This document shows, in pieces, positions 24,834-33,512 of a stretch of 46,679 nt of DNA. The notes beneath the pieces are model-generated. The model made no database searches and was not told the origin of the DNA. It was given only the letters and a program-made list of their open reading frames with translations. The stretch is from the NCBI RefSeq assembly GCF_000723885.1, contig NZ_CCDG010000089.1, forward strand, positions 1-46,679. The letters run 5' to 3'. Origin of the DNA: Paenibacillus camerounensis (lineage in GTDB: Bacteria; Bacillota; Bacilli; Paenibacillales; Paenibacillaceae). The translations under genes and the position numbers were made by a program. The stretch's first letter is position 1. Each line of letters opens with the position of its first letter.

Positions 24834-27076
24834 GCCGCTGGTGGAACGGCATCAAATCATCCTGGCATCATTCCTTCAGTCTGCTGTGGCTGACCCTAAT
24901 CGGCCTGCAGTGGGTATCCTTTACCGAGCCATTCTGGCTGCAGGCTACGACAGAGGTGGTGCTGCTGGCGCTGGTCACCGTTGCAGTCATCGAAATTCTC
25001 CTGCCTGTTAAGTGGGGAGTAAGGCTGCTGCTTGAGGCAGCCGCGATATTGTACATTACCTACCGGCAAATCCTGAATAAGGGTATTTATATTCCTGATC
25101 CCTGGGCAACCGCTTTAGGTGACCGGCTGAATGATGCTGCAGCCCATATGGTCCCGTATATCTGGTTCGCTCTGGCAGCAGGAGCAGCGCTCCTGCTGTC
25201 TTCCTGGTGGGTCAATTCCAAAACCAGGATTTTAATGTTTCTTACCGCTAACATCGTTGCTTTTGCGGCGCTCGACTCCTTTACTGCCGCCGTTCTCTGG
25301 CAGGAGGTAGCCTGGACCGTAGCAGCCGGCATGGGCTGGCTGGTATCACAGCATTTACGCAGCTTTCAGCTGCATTACCCCCGGGGCTGGACCTATTTGC
25401 TGCGTTATCCGCTTAAGGTGCTGGTTAACATTGCTGTCATTTTCTCGCTGGTTATTGTGACAGGGGTGAATATGCCTGACGTACGGCCAACGCTGACCGA
25501 TCCTTACACAGCCTGGCAGGATTGGAACGGGGGCGGGGGATCGTCCGGAACAGGCACCCCGGGCAGCCAGAATACAAGCCCTGGCAGCGGTGGAACCGGA
25601 AGCGGCAGCTCCTCATCCGGCTATAGCCTGGACGATGATAATCTGGGCGGCGGCTTCAGCTTTGATTACTCACCGGTGATGACGGTGACCTCCGATCAGC
25701 GTACTTATATGCGGGGAGAGTCGCGGGCTGTCTATTCCGGCAGAGGCTGGAGTGATGACGACAGGTGGAACAGAGGTCCGCTGATACGGGCTGCCGTAGG
25801 TCAGGAGCTGGAGCGGGAGACTGCGCCTAAGGTGCAGACAAAGCCGCTGCAGCAGACGGTAAGGCTGCTCGGCGGCAATGATTATCCTGTGTTGTTCGGC
25901 GCTTACTCTATTTCCAGTGTGGATTCGATAGACGGTGAAGCGGCAAGCAACGGACTGTTCTGGCGGAGCCAGGACAATGAGATGATCTGGGGTTCAGATG
26001 ATGTCCTGACTTATCCGCAGACCTATGTGCTGACCTCTGAGATCCCGGTTGTTCCGGTGCAGGAGCTGAGCCAGCAGACCTTTGAGCAGCTGTACGGAGG
26101 CCAGGACAATGACCGGTATCTTCAGCTGCCTGACAATTTCCCGCAGCGGGTCAGCGAGCTTGCTGAAGAGATTACCGCCGGCGCACAGACACCTTACGAA
26201 AAAATAGCGCTGCTGCAGCAATATTTACAAGTAACCTATCCATATACCAACCAGCCTGACCTCACCCGTAAGAGAAGCAAGGATATGGTGGAGAGCTTCC
26301 TGTTCGAAATTATGGAGGGCTACTGTGACTACTACTCTACAGCGCTTGTTACCATGGCCCGTTCACTTGATATCCCGGCCCGCTGGGTAAAAGGCTATGC
26401 GCCCGGTGAACAGGCACAGCTGCCGGACAATCTGATGGCACAGGGTGTGTCTAACAACAATTATACAATTACCAATGCAGATGCCCATTCCTGGGCAGAA
26501 GTATATTTCGGGGAATACGGCTGGGTTCCGATCGAGGCAACGCCCGGCTTCACTGTTCCGCTGATGACCCAGAGTGAGGAGCAGACTCCCGAAGAGCCGG
26601 TGCAGGAGGAGGAAGAGGCCGAGGAGCCGGTGCAGGCACCGGCACAAAGCAATTCCGGCGGTAACCTGAACATCGGCGCATGGAGTGTAGCAGCGGCTGC
26701 CGCCGTATTGCTGCTCTGGAGCGGTTATCTGCTGTGGCAGCACCGCTTGAGCCTGCGCTTCCTGCTGCAGCGTCTGCGCACCGGCCGGCCGCTTACGCCG
26801 GTCCAGAAAGTGGTCGCTGAAACGGAGAGATGGGTAAGGTATGTGCGCAGAAAGGGTATGCTGAAGGAAGAGCATGAAACACTGCGTGAAGCTGTCGGCC
26901 GCTGGAGCCGTGAAACCCCGGAAGCTGCGGGCAGTTTTACTTCGCTGCTGCACCTGTTCGAGCAGGCGAAATACAGTCCTGATATTATTAAAGACAAAGA
27001 CTGGCACAGCGTGTATACTGAAGCTTTGCAGCTTCAGCGCAGCCTGAAAGGGCACAGAACTAAGAGTATGATATAG
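24830..27076 (+). CDS. TgpA-type transglutaminase-like membrane protein
   Basis: This 748-residue protein has about six N-terminal membrane helices (up to residue 215), a Gly/Ser-rich linker (about 233-265) and an extracytoplasmic region ending in a transglutaminase-like core. Cys499 is in EGYCDYYSTALVTMAR and His553 in NADAHSWAEVYFGEYGW, followed by PIEATPGF where the third acidic residue would be Glu. An acidic Pro/Glu linker follows, then one more helix (about 615-635) and a cytosolic DUF4129-like tail. ATG 24830 overlaps the preceding stop, with GGGAGGTGA upstream. Members are thought to be peptidases or crosslinking enzymes at the cell surface; the substrate is unknown. Confidence 0.93.
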   Translation: MSRWWNGIKSSWHHSFSLLWLTLIGLQWVSFTEPFWLQATTEVVLLALVTVAVIEILLPVKWGVRLLLEAAAILYITYRQILNKGIYIPDPWATALGDRLNDAAAHMVPYIWFALAAGAALLLSSWWVNSKTRILMFLTANIVAFAALDSFTAAVLWQEVAWTVAAGMGWLVSQHLRSFQLHYPRGWTYLLRYPLKVLVNIAVIFSLVIVTGVNMPDVRPTLTDPYTAWQDWNGGGGSSGTGTPGSQNTSPGSGGTGSGSSSSGYSLDDDNLGGGFSFDYSPVMTVTSDQRTYMRGESRAVYSGRGWSDDDRWNRGPLIRAAVGQELERETAPKVQTKPLQQTVRLLGGNDYPVLFGAYSISSVDSIDGEAASNGLFWRSQDNEMIWGSDDVLTYPQTYVLTSEIPVVPVQELSQQTFEQLYGGQDNDRYLQLPDNFPQRVSELAEEITAGAQTPYEKIALLQQYLQVTYPYTNQPDLTRKRSKDMVESFLFEIMEGYCDYYSTALVTMARSLDIPARWVKGYAPGEQAQLPDNLMAQGVSNNNYTITNADAHSWAEVYFGEYGWVPIEATPGFTVPLMTQSEEQTPEEPVQEEEEAEEPVQAPAQSNSGGNLNIGAWSVAAAAAVLLLWSGYLLWQHRLSLRFLLQRLRTGRPLTPVQKVVAETERWVRYVRRKGMLKEEHETLREAVGRWSRETPEAAGSFTSLLHLFEQAKYSPDIIKDKDWHSVYTEALQLQRSLKGHRTKSMI

Positions 27077-27114
27077 TTGTCTGAGCAACTTGTATGAAAA
27101 TCGAGGTGAACGTA

Positions 27115-27639
27115 TTGTTTGAGAGGCTAGTCCCGAAACTGCGGGTAAATACCGTTTTTGATATTAACCTTGAAGAATTGTACCGGAAGGGCTACCGCGG
27201 CATTATTACAGATCTGGATAACACGCTCGTCGGCGCCAAAGCGCCGCTGGCTACCCCGGAGCTGCTGCTGTGGTTCGCAAAGGTAAAGGAGCTTGGATTC
27301 AAGCTTGTCATTGTTTCCAATAACAATATGGACCGTGTGTCCCGTTTTGCCACGCCGCTGGATATCCAGTTTGTTCATCAGGCGCGCAAACCGATTAATA
27401 CCCCGTTTCTGAAAGCAATGAAGCTGATGGAGCTTCAGCCGGAACAGACCATTGTAGTCGGTGATCAGATGCTTACCGATGTGCTGGGCGGCAACCGCCT
27501 GGGTCTGTATACGGTATTGGTCCTGCCGATCTCCGTTAAGGATGAAGGCTTCGGGACAAGAATTAACCGCCGTGTTGAACAGATTGCACTGACACGGCTG
27601 CGTAAGCAAGGATTGTGGCAAGAGGAGGATAAATATTAA
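27115..27639 (+). CDS. yqeG: YqeG-family HAD phosphatase
   Basis: I choose TTG 27115, five bases after GAGGTGA, giving 174 residues that begin MFERLVPKLRVN; ATG 27094 is in frame but lacks a ribosome site. HAD motif I is ITDLDNTLVG (Asp33, Asp35), motif II IVSNNN and motif III VVGDQMLTDVLGGN. It belongs to the HAD-IIIA class that includes phosphatidylglycerophosphate-phosphatase-like enzymes. The gene is always found next to yqeH in Bacilli. It starts the yqeG-yqeM run, 38 bases after the transglutaminase gene. Confidence 0.93.
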   Translation: MFERLVPKLRVNTVFDINLEELYRKGYRGIITDLDNTLVGAKAPLATPELLLWFAKVKELGFKLVIVSNNNMDRVSRFATPLDIQFVHQARKPINTPFLKAMKLMELQPEQTIVVGDQMLTDVLGGNRLGLYTVLVLPISVKDEGFGTRINRRVEQIALTRLRKQGLWQEEDKY

Positions 27640-28766
27640 TGAGTCAACCCAATGAAGCTGAGCGCCCGGTGAAATGCAGCGGCTGCGGTATTAAGCTGCA
27701 GACCGGAAATAAGGAGCTTCCGGGCTACATCCCGGAGACGGCCTTTGAACGGGAGCCGGTCATCTGCCAGCGCTGTTTCCGGATTAAGAATTACAACGAG
27801 GCTTCTTCTGTATCCGTCGATCAGGATGAATTCCTTCATCTGCTGAGCGGAGTCGGCGAGAAGAATGCGCTTGTAATCCACATTGTGGACCTGTTTGATT
27901 TTGAAGGCAGCCTGATCTCCGGGCTTCAGCGGTTTGTCGGCAATAACCCGGTTATTCTGGCGGTTAACAAATGCGATCTCCTGCCGAAGGTGACGAACTG
28001 GAACAAGGTCCGCAACTGGATGCAGCAGCGCTGTAAGGAGCATGGCCTGCGGACAGCGGAGATCGTTCTGGTCAGCGCCAAGCGCAACCAGGGCTTTGAA
28101 CGCCTGCTGGAGACAGTAAGCGAGCTGCGCGGACAACGTGACATCTATGTTGTCGGGGCGACAAATGTGGGCAAGTCCACATTGATTAACCGACTGATCT
28201 CTGATTACAGTGACCTGGAGCAGGAGCTGACGACCTCGCGTTATCCCGGAACAACCCTGGATATGGTCAAAATTCCGCTCGACGACGGCCACTATATTAT
28301 CGATACACCGGGGATCGTATATCCTTGGCGTTACAGCGAGCTGGTGGAGCGGCGTGACCTGGGCGCGGTAATGCCTGAGAATCCGCTTAAGCCTGCTGTA
28401 TATCAGCTGAATGAAGGCCAGACGCTGTTCTTCGGCGGACTGGGAAGGTTTGATTTTGTTCAGGGGCCTCGCCAATCCTTTACCTGCTACATTAGCGGGG
28501 CGCTGAAGATCCACCGCACGAAGCTGGAGCGGGCGGATTCGCTGTATCAGGATCACCGCGGTGAGCTGCTGACTCCGCCTTCGGCAGAGGATATGGAGAA
28601 GCTGCCGCAATGGCAGCGCCATGAATTCCGGATCGTCCGGGGCAGCCAGACTGAGCTGTTCATGTCAGGGCTTGGCTGGATCAAAGTGAACGGGACAGAA
28701 GGTGCAGTAATTGCCGTGCATGTTCCGCGCGGTATTAAGGTGCTCACCCGTCCTTCGCTAATTTAA
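27639..28766 (+). CDS. yqeH: Circularly permuted GTPase for 30S ribosome assembly
   Basis: This 375-residue protein has an N-terminal zinc finger (Cys13, Cys16, Cys43, Cys46) and a permuted GTPase domain. Motif G4 NKCD (110-113) and G5 SAK come first, then the P-loop GATNVGKST (173-181), and G3 DTPG. YqeH is needed for small-subunit maturation in Bacillus. Its ATG overlaps the yqeG stop by one base, with GAGGAGG upstream. Confidence 0.96.
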   Translation: MSQPNEAERPVKCSGCGIKLQTGNKELPGYIPETAFEREPVICQRCFRIKNYNEASSVSVDQDEFLHLLSGVGEKNALVIHIVDLFDFEGSLISGLQRFVGNNPVILAVNKCDLLPKVTNWNKVRNWMQQRCKEHGLRTAEIVLVSAKRNQGFERLLETVSELRGQRDIYVVGATNVGKSTLINRLISDYSDLEQELTTSRYPGTTLDMVKIPLDDGHYIIDTPGIVYPWRYSELVERRDLGAVMPENPLKPAVYQLNEGQTLFFGGLGRFDFVQGPRQSFTCYISGALKIHRTKLERADSLYQDHRGELLTPPSAEDMEKLPQWQRHEFRIVRGSQTELFMSGLGWIKVNGTEGAVIAVHVPRGIKVLTRPSLI

Positions 28767-28785
28767 TCTCAGGAGGAACATGCCT

Positions 28786-29667
28786 ATGGCCGGTAAGACC
28801 GGAAGTACAGATCTGCTGCTGGGCGTGATGGGCGATCCGATTGCCCAGTCGAAATCCCCGCTGATGCATACCGCAGCACTGAAAGCCCTCGGCCTTCCCG
28901 GTGCGTATGTACCGCTTCACATTGCCCCGGGGCAGCTGGGCGAAGCGGTTCAGGCAATCCGTGTGCTCGGGTTCCGCGGAGTTAACGTGACAATACCGCA
29001 TAAGATTGCGGTGATGGAATACCTGGACCGGCTGGATGAGAGCGCACTTGCCGGAGGTGCTGTCAACACCATCGTCAATGACAACGGTGTGCTGACCGGA
29101 TACAACACCGACGGGATCGGATATGTCCGTTCGCTGAAGGCAGAGGCTGTCCCGGATCTGACAGGTGCCCGCATTCTGGTACTGGGCGCCGGAGGTGCGG
29201 CCAGAGGCATCATCAGTGCCCTGCTGCAGGAGCAGCCGGCTGCTGTCGTAGTTGCTAACCGCACGGCCGGCAAGGCGCATGAGCTTGCAGCCTCGTGGCA
29301 GTCAGCAGGAACAGTAAGCGGAGTAGCAATGGAAGATATTGCGGGCATCATTCCGGCTGCCGATATTGTAATTAATACAACCTCAGTCGGAATGTATCCC
29401 TATCCGGATGAGCTGCCGCTTGATCCGGGCCTGCTTCATAAAGGGCTTGTTGTCAGCGACCTCATCTATAATCCGCTGCGCACCCGGCTGCTGGAGCAGG
29501 CGCTTAACACAGGCTGTACCATTCACGGCGGCCTGGGAATGTTTATCTATCAGGGGGCTTATGCGTTCGAATACTGGACAGGCCAAGCTGCTCCGGTAGA
29601 AATCATGCGGCAGACTATGCTGGATGCCTTCGGGGTCAGCGAAGCCGACATGGAATTGCTTAAATAG
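28786..29667 (+). CDS. aroE: Shikimate dehydrogenase
   Basis: ATG 28786 is nine bases after AGGAGG; an ATG at 28780 is only three bases away and less likely. The 293-residue enzyme reduces 3-dehydroshikimate with NADPH. Shikimate contacts are SKS (22-24), Lys73 in NVTIPHK, Asn94 in GAVNT and Asp109 in YNTDGIGY. The NADP loop is GAGGAARG (about 131-138), with NRT after the next strand. Its place between yqeH and yhbY is the usual Bacillus order. Confidence 0.96.
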   Translation: MAGKTGSTDLLLGVMGDPIAQSKSPLMHTAALKALGLPGAYVPLHIAPGQLGEAVQAIRVLGFRGVNVTIPHKIAVMEYLDRLDESALAGGAVNTIVNDNGVLTGYNTDGIGYVRSLKAEAVPDLTGARILVLGAGGAARGIISALLQEQPAAVVVANRTAGKAHELAASWQSAGTVSGVAMEDIAGIIPAADIVINTTSVGMYPYPDELPLDPGLLHKGLVVSDLIYNPLRTRLLEQALNTGCTIHGGLGMFIYQGAYAFEYWTGQAAPVEIMRQTMLDAFGVSEADMELLK

Positions 29668-29711
29668 GGTAATAATATTTAATATTTGTTAATTAAGGGG
29701 TTTGTTCATTT

Positions 29712-30005
29712 ATGTTAACTGGTAAACAAAAACGTTATCTCCGCTCTTTGGCCCATCATCTAGATGCTGTCTTTCAGGTTGGCAAAGGCGGCGTTAACGA
29801 CCATCTGATCCGTCACGTTGAGGAAGCGATTGAAAAGCGCGAGCTGATGAAGATCAGTGTGCTGAACAACAATGCCGATGATCCGAAAGAAATCGGCGCT
29901 GCCCTCGCAGAGCAGTCCGGTTCAGAGCTGGTGCAGGTGATCGGCAAGACAATCGTGCTGTATAAGGAATCCCGCGACAACAAGACAATCGAGCTGCCGC
30001 GCTAA
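29712..30005 (+). CDS. yhbY: CRM-domain RNA-binding protein, YhbY family
   Basis: This 97-residue CRM-fold protein starts LTGKQKRYLRSLAHHLDAVFQVGKGG, with the GxxG RNA-binding loop (VGKGG) and a C-terminal QVIGKTIVLYK strand. Family members bind pre-50S ribosomal particles. The start ATG 29712 has AAGGGG twelve bases upstream. Confidence 0.95.
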   Translation: MLTGKQKRYLRSLAHHLDAVFQVGKGGVNDHLIRHVEEAIEKRELMKISVLNNNADDPKEIGAALAEQSGSELVQVIGKTIVLYKESRDNKTIELPR

Positions 30006-30041
30006 AGCTTTGTATCCGGATGATAAGAGGAGGTACACCTC

Positions 30042-30644
30042 TTGAAAGTAGGAATTATGGGAGGAACCTTTGATCCTCTTCACATAGGCCATATGCTGGC
30101 GGCGGAAGCTGCCAGGGATTCATTTTCCCTGGACGAGATATGGTTCATGCCCTCACATATTCCGCCGCATAAGCACGAAGCCGGAGCCTCCGGTGCAGAC
30201 CGGCTGGCTATGGTGAAATACGCGGTAGAGGGTGATCAGTCGTTTGGCATTCTCGACTGGGAAATCGTCCGGGGGGGTGTCTCTTATACCATTGATACCG
30301 TGCGCAGACTGAGGCAGGAATATCCGCAGCATGAGTTCTATTTTATTGTCGGCGCGGATATGGTTGAATACTTGCCTAAATGGCATGGGATTCATGAGCT
30401 TGTGGAACTGCTGACCTTCATTGGTGTGGGAAGGCCCGGAACTCCGCTTGACCTGTCAGCCCTGCCGGATTTCATCTCAGGCAAGGTGCTGCTGGCGGAT
30501 ATGCCGCAGGTAGATATTTCATCGACGATGCTCAGGTCAAGGGCGGCCGGCGGCCGTTCAATCCGTTATATGGTGCCTGAGCAGGTATATGAATATGTGC
30601 AAAGGAGTGGATTGTATGGGATTCAGCCGCGAAGCGCTGATTGA
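30042..30644 (+). CDS. nadD: Nicotinate mononucleotide adenylyltransferase
   Basis: This 200-residue enzyme starts at TTG 30042 behind GAGGAGGT. It has the nucleotidyltransferase signature GGTFDPLHIGH (7-17) and the C-terminal ISSTMLRSR motif, which together bind ATP and nicotinate mononucleotide. It makes deamido-NAD in NAD synthesis. Its 3' end overlaps the yqeK start by 29 bases. Confidence 0.95.
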   Translation: MKVGIMGGTFDPLHIGHMLAAEAARDSFSLDEIWFMPSHIPPHKHEAGASGADRLAMVKYAVEGDQSFGILDWEIVRGGVSYTIDTVRRLRQEYPQHEFYFIVGADMVEYLPKWHGIHELVELLTFIGVGRPGTPLDLSALPDFISGKVLLADMPQVDISSTMLRSRAAGGRSIRYMVPEQVYEYVQRSGLYGIQPRSAD

Positions 30645-31194
30645 GGCTGTCTCTGCTCAGATGCCGGACAAGCGCTGGCAGCATACGCTGGGCGTGATGG
30701 AGACTTCGGTCAAGCTGGCGAAGCATTACGGAGCTGATCCGGAGCAGGCGGAAACGGCGGCCATTCTGCATGATGTAGCCAAATACTGGCCGGTGGAGCG
30801 GATGAGGGACGTTATTGAGCAGAACGGTCTTTCAACTGAGCTGCTTCAGCATGACAAGCAGCTGTGGCATGCCGAGGTTGGGGCATTTGTCGCTGAGCAT
30901 GAGTATGAAGTTACTGACGCAGGTATTCTTGGGGCGATTCGTTATCATACCTCGGGCCGCGAAGGGATGACATTGCTGGAGAAGGTGGTCTGCCTGGCGG
31001 ATTACATCGAACCGGGCCGTGATTTTCCCGGAGTGGACGAGATCCGCAGGCTGTCTATGGTCAGCCTTGAAGAAGGGCTGATTGCCGGATTCGATTCAAC
31101 CATCAGCCTGCTCCTGCAGAAGCGCCGGGTCGTATTTCCGCTTACCGTGCTTGCACGTAATGATTTAGTAAGAATACTGGAGGAAAAAATATGA
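30616..31194 (+). CDS. yqeK: HD-domain diadenosine tetraphosphate hydrolase, YqeK family
   Basis: The start is ATG 30616, eight bases after AAAGGAG and inside the end of nadD. The 192-residue HD-domain protein has His23, the HD pair His52-Asp53 (AAILHDVAKYW), and further His in WHAEVGAFVAEHEYEV and YHTSGREGM. YqeK proteins have been shown to hydrolyse Ap4A symmetrically to ADP. Its end overlaps the rsfS start as ATGA. Confidence 0.93.
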   Translation: MGFSREALIEAVSAQMPDKRWQHTLGVMETSVKLAKHYGADPEQAETAAILHDVAKYWPVERMRDVIEQNGLSTELLQHDKQLWHAEVGAFVAEHEYEVTDAGILGAIRYHTSGREGMTLLEKVVCLADYIEPGRDFPGVDEIRRLSMVSLEEGLIAGFDSTISLLLQKRRVVFPLTVLARNDLVRILEEKI

Positions 31195-31538
31195 GTGTAC
31201 AATCAAGCAAAGTGCTGGAGCTGGCCCTGAAGGCAGTCGAAGACAAAAAAGCAATGAATGTTGTCGCATTAGACCTGCGCAGCGTATCACCTATCAGTGA
31301 TTATTTCATCATCTGTCACGGTAACTCCGACACCCAGGTGCAGGCAATTGCCACTGAAGTGCGCAAAGTCGTTCACGAAGCCGGCGGCCTGATCCGCGGG
31401 ATTGAAGGCATGGATGCAGCCCGCTGGGTTCTGATGGATCTCGGGGATGTAGTAGTGCATGTCTTCCACCGCGATGAACGGGAGTACTATAATATCGAGC
31501 GTCTCTGGTCTGACGCCAAGGTTGTGGAGACGGTATGA
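31191..31538 (+). CDS. rsfS: Ribosome silencing factor
   Basis: This 115-residue protein of the RsfS/YbeB/Iojap family contains ISDYFIICHGNSDTQVQAIA and the acidic/aromatic C-terminus GDVVVHVFHRDEREYYNIERLW. It binds ribosomal protein uL14 and blocks subunit joining when nutrients are scarce. Its start and stop both overlap neighbours by four bases, so the yqeK-rsfS-cvfB trio is coupled. Confidence 0.96.
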   Translation: MSVQSSKVLELALKAVEDKKAMNVVALDLRSVSPISDYFIICHGNSDTQVQAIATEVRKVVHEAGGLIRGIEGMDAARWVLMDLGDVVVHVFHRDEREYYNIERLWSDAKVVETV

Positions 31539-32446
31539 GTCTGATTGCCGGAACAATCGTTACACTGGAAGTACTTCGTGAAGTATCCCCTTACGGATAT
31601 TTCCTTGGTGCAGGTGACCAGGATGTCATGCTGCATTATACAGAGCTTGTCGGCAGTAAGCCCAAAATCGGTGCTAAGGTAGAAGTGTTTATCTTCTTCG
31701 ACACGGAGGACCGGCTTGCTGCTACCATGAAAAAGCCGTTTCTGACGCTAGGCGAGATGGCGCTGCTGGAAGTGGCGGATATTCATCCCCGGCTGGGCTG
31801 TTTCCTGGAGATGGGGCTTGGCCGCCAGCTGCTCTTGCCGATTGGCGAACTGCCTGAGCTGATCGAGCTCCGCCCGCAGATTGGCGACAAGGTGTTTGTA
31901 CTGATGGAGCATGATAAGCAGGGACGCCTGCGTGCCAAGCTGGCCGGTGAGCAGGAGCTCGATCCGCTTGCCTTTGCCGCGCCTGATTCCTGGCGGGGAC
32001 AGAACGTTACAGCAAGAGTGTATAGACCGCTGCAGATGGGCACGTTCGTGATCATAGACGGCGGTGTACTCGGCTTTGGTGTAATCGGTATGGTTCATGC
32101 CTCCGAACGCAGCCGGCTGCTGCGTCTGGGGGAACAGATTGAAGCGCGTGTCTCTCACATCCGTGAGGACGGCCGGGTCAATCTGGCGATGACCCAGCGC
32201 AAGGAAATCGGCCGCGATGTCGATTCCGCTGCTCTGCTGGAGTTCCTGCACTCCCGCCCGGGCGGCGCAATGCCTTACTCAGATGCTACGCCTCCGGAGA
32301 TTATCAAGCAGCGCTTCGGCATCAGTAAGTCTGCATTCAAACGGGCGATGGGCAAGCTGATGAAGGAAGGTCTTATTACTCAGAAAGAGAACTGGACCTA
32401 TCTGGCCAAGCCTGAAGAAAGTGCCCCGGAACAGAATCAGGAATAG
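31535..32446 (+). CDS. cvfB: S1-like RNA-binding protein, CvfB family
   Basis: This 303-residue protein is made of S1-like OB folds (about 1-65, 70-140 and 145-215) and a C-terminal winged-helix segment (IIKQRFGISKSAFKRAMGKLMKEGLI). The domain layout and length fit CvfB/YitL, an RNA-binding protein that affects virulence gene expression in staphylococci. ATG 31535 overlaps the rsfS stop. In B. subtilis the homologue lies elsewhere, so its insertion between rsfS and yqeM is a local feature. Confidence 0.9.
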   Translation: MSLIAGTIVTLEVLREVSPYGYFLGAGDQDVMLHYTELVGSKPKIGAKVEVFIFFDTEDRLAATMKKPFLTLGEMALLEVADIHPRLGCFLEMGLGRQLLLPIGELPELIELRPQIGDKVFVLMEHDKQGRLRAKLAGEQELDPLAFAAPDSWRGQNVTARVYRPLQMGTFVIIDGGVLGFGVIGMVHASERSRLLRLGEQIEARVSHIREDGRVNLAMTQRKEIGRDVDSAALLEFLHSRPGGAMPYSDATPPEIIKQRFGISKSAFKRAMGKLMKEGLITQKENWTYLAKPEESAPEQNQE

Positions 32447-32461
32447 AAAGCGGTGTGCGTA

Positions 32462-33229
32462 TTGTCTTCCTACGGGAAATTTGCATATGTATACGATGAA
32501 CTGATGGCGGACATGCCGTATCCGGACTGGCTGGCCTTTGCAGAAGCCGCATGGAGCAAATACGGCAAGCCGCGTACAGTCGCCGAGCTTGGCTGCGGAA
32601 CCGGCAGTATTACAATTCCGCTGGCAGCAGCAGGCTATCACATGACCGGAATAGATCTTTCCTCAGACATGCTGTCCGTAGCCCAGCAAAAAATGGAGCA
32701 GCATCCGCAGGGCCGCCGCTTTCTGCGCGAGGGCAGTGTGCGCTGGATCAGGCAGGATATGACGCAATGGGAGCTGCCGGAGCCGGTAGATGCGGTCATT
32801 TCCTTCTGTGACTGCCTGAATTATGTGCTTGAAGAAAAGGATGTTCAGGACGTTCTGGCCCGTACGTATGCAGGCCTTAAGCCGGGCGGGACCTTCCTGT
32901 TTGATGTCCATCACCCGAATACGCTGGTGAGATACGAAGAGGAGCAGCCGTTTGTGCTGGATGAGCCTTCAGTCTCCTACATCTGGACCTGTGAGCTGGA
33001 TGTACCGCGCCGGGAGATTGAGCATCATCTGTCCATCTTTGCACGGGAAGAGGGTAGCGGCCTGTACCGCCGTTTTGAAGAGAGTCATGTGCAGCGCGCG
33101 TATGATCCGCAGTGGCTGGAAGAAGAGCTCCGCAAAGCAGGCTTCAGTGAGGTCCAGCTATATGCGGACTTTGAATGGCTTCCGGCAGATGACAGCGCCC
33201 AGCGCCTGTTCTATGTAGCGGTGAAATAA
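32462..33229 (+). CDS. yqeM: Class I SAM-dependent methyltransferase, YqeM type
   Basis: TTG 32462 has AAAGCGGTG six bases upstream; GTG 32453 is the alternative and adds three residues. The 255-residue product begins MSSYGKFAYVYDELM, like YqeM. It has SAM motif I AELGCGTGSITIPLA, the acidic TGIDLSSDML, and motif IV VISFCDCLNYV. The substrate is unknown; small-molecule or tRNA targets are possible. It is the last gene of the yqe cluster and is followed by a strong terminator. The comER/comEA genes that follow yqeM in B. subtilis are absent here. Confidence 0.88.
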   Translation: MSSYGKFAYVYDELMADMPYPDWLAFAEAAWSKYGKPRTVAELGCGTGSITIPLAAAGYHMTGIDLSSDMLSVAQQKMEQHPQGRRFLREGSVRWIRQDMTQWELPEPVDAVISFCDCLNYVLEEKDVQDVLARTYAGLKPGGTFLFDVHHPNTLVRYEEEQPFVLDEPSVSYIWTCELDVPRREIEHHLSIFAREEGSGLYRRFEESHVQRAYDPQWLEEELRKAGFSEVQLYADFEWLPADDSAQRLFYVAVK

Positions 33230-33247
33230 ATCATATGTACGAAAGTG

Positions 33248-33277
33248 GTCCTTACCCGCGGGGTGAGGACTTTTTTT
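33248..33277 (+). terminator. Intrinsic terminator of the yqe operon
   Basis: GTCCTTACCC (33248-33257) pairs with GGGTGAGGAC (33261-33270), with one G-U pair, loop GCG, and then seven T. Confidence 0.93.
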
Positions 33278-33311
33278 CTGTGTTGTTCATTAAAAGGATC
33301 CTTAAAAGGAA

Positions 33312-33339
33312 CCGGCCTGTACATGCTGTACAGGTCCGG
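33312..33339 (-). terminator. Hairpin terminator of the 52-residue protein gene
   Basis: CCGG-CCTGTAC (33312-33322) pairs with GTACAGG-CCGG (33328-33339) across one bulged T, loop ATGCT. On the minus strand it lies 14 bases after the stop and is followed by TTCCTTTT. Confidence 0.6.
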
Positions 33340-33353
33340 CATCTTCCAACCTT

Positions 33354-33512
33354 TTACCGGTGCTCAAACAAGTCGATGGCACCCAGGACCATATGTGCCA
33401 GACCAAAGCCAAGTACGCCTGTTGCGGCCAGCTTATACTTACTTCCTAGAAAAGCTGCGCCGGAAGCGGAAACTACGGTACCAAGAACAGTGGGAATCAG
33501 ACCTTCGCGCAT
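33354..33512 (-). CDS. Short hydrophobic protein of unknown function, 52 residues
   Basis: I found this gene by reading the minus strand. ATG 33512 follows GAAGGAGTG by five to six bases, the frame ends TAA at 33354, and a hairpin follows. The product begins MREGLIPTVLGTVVSASGAA and continues FLGSKYKLAATGVLGFGLA, then HMVLGAIDLFEHR. It has two Gly/Ala-rich hydrophobic stretches (about 5-22 and 28-45) and a charged end, which suggests a small membrane protein with a glycine-zipper-like hairpin. I do not recognise a family. The ribosome site, clean composition and terminator make it a real gene with fair confidence. Confidence 0.75.
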   Translation of the reverse strand: MREGLIPTVLGTVVSASGAAFLGSKYKLAATGVLGFGLAHMVLGAIDLFEHR

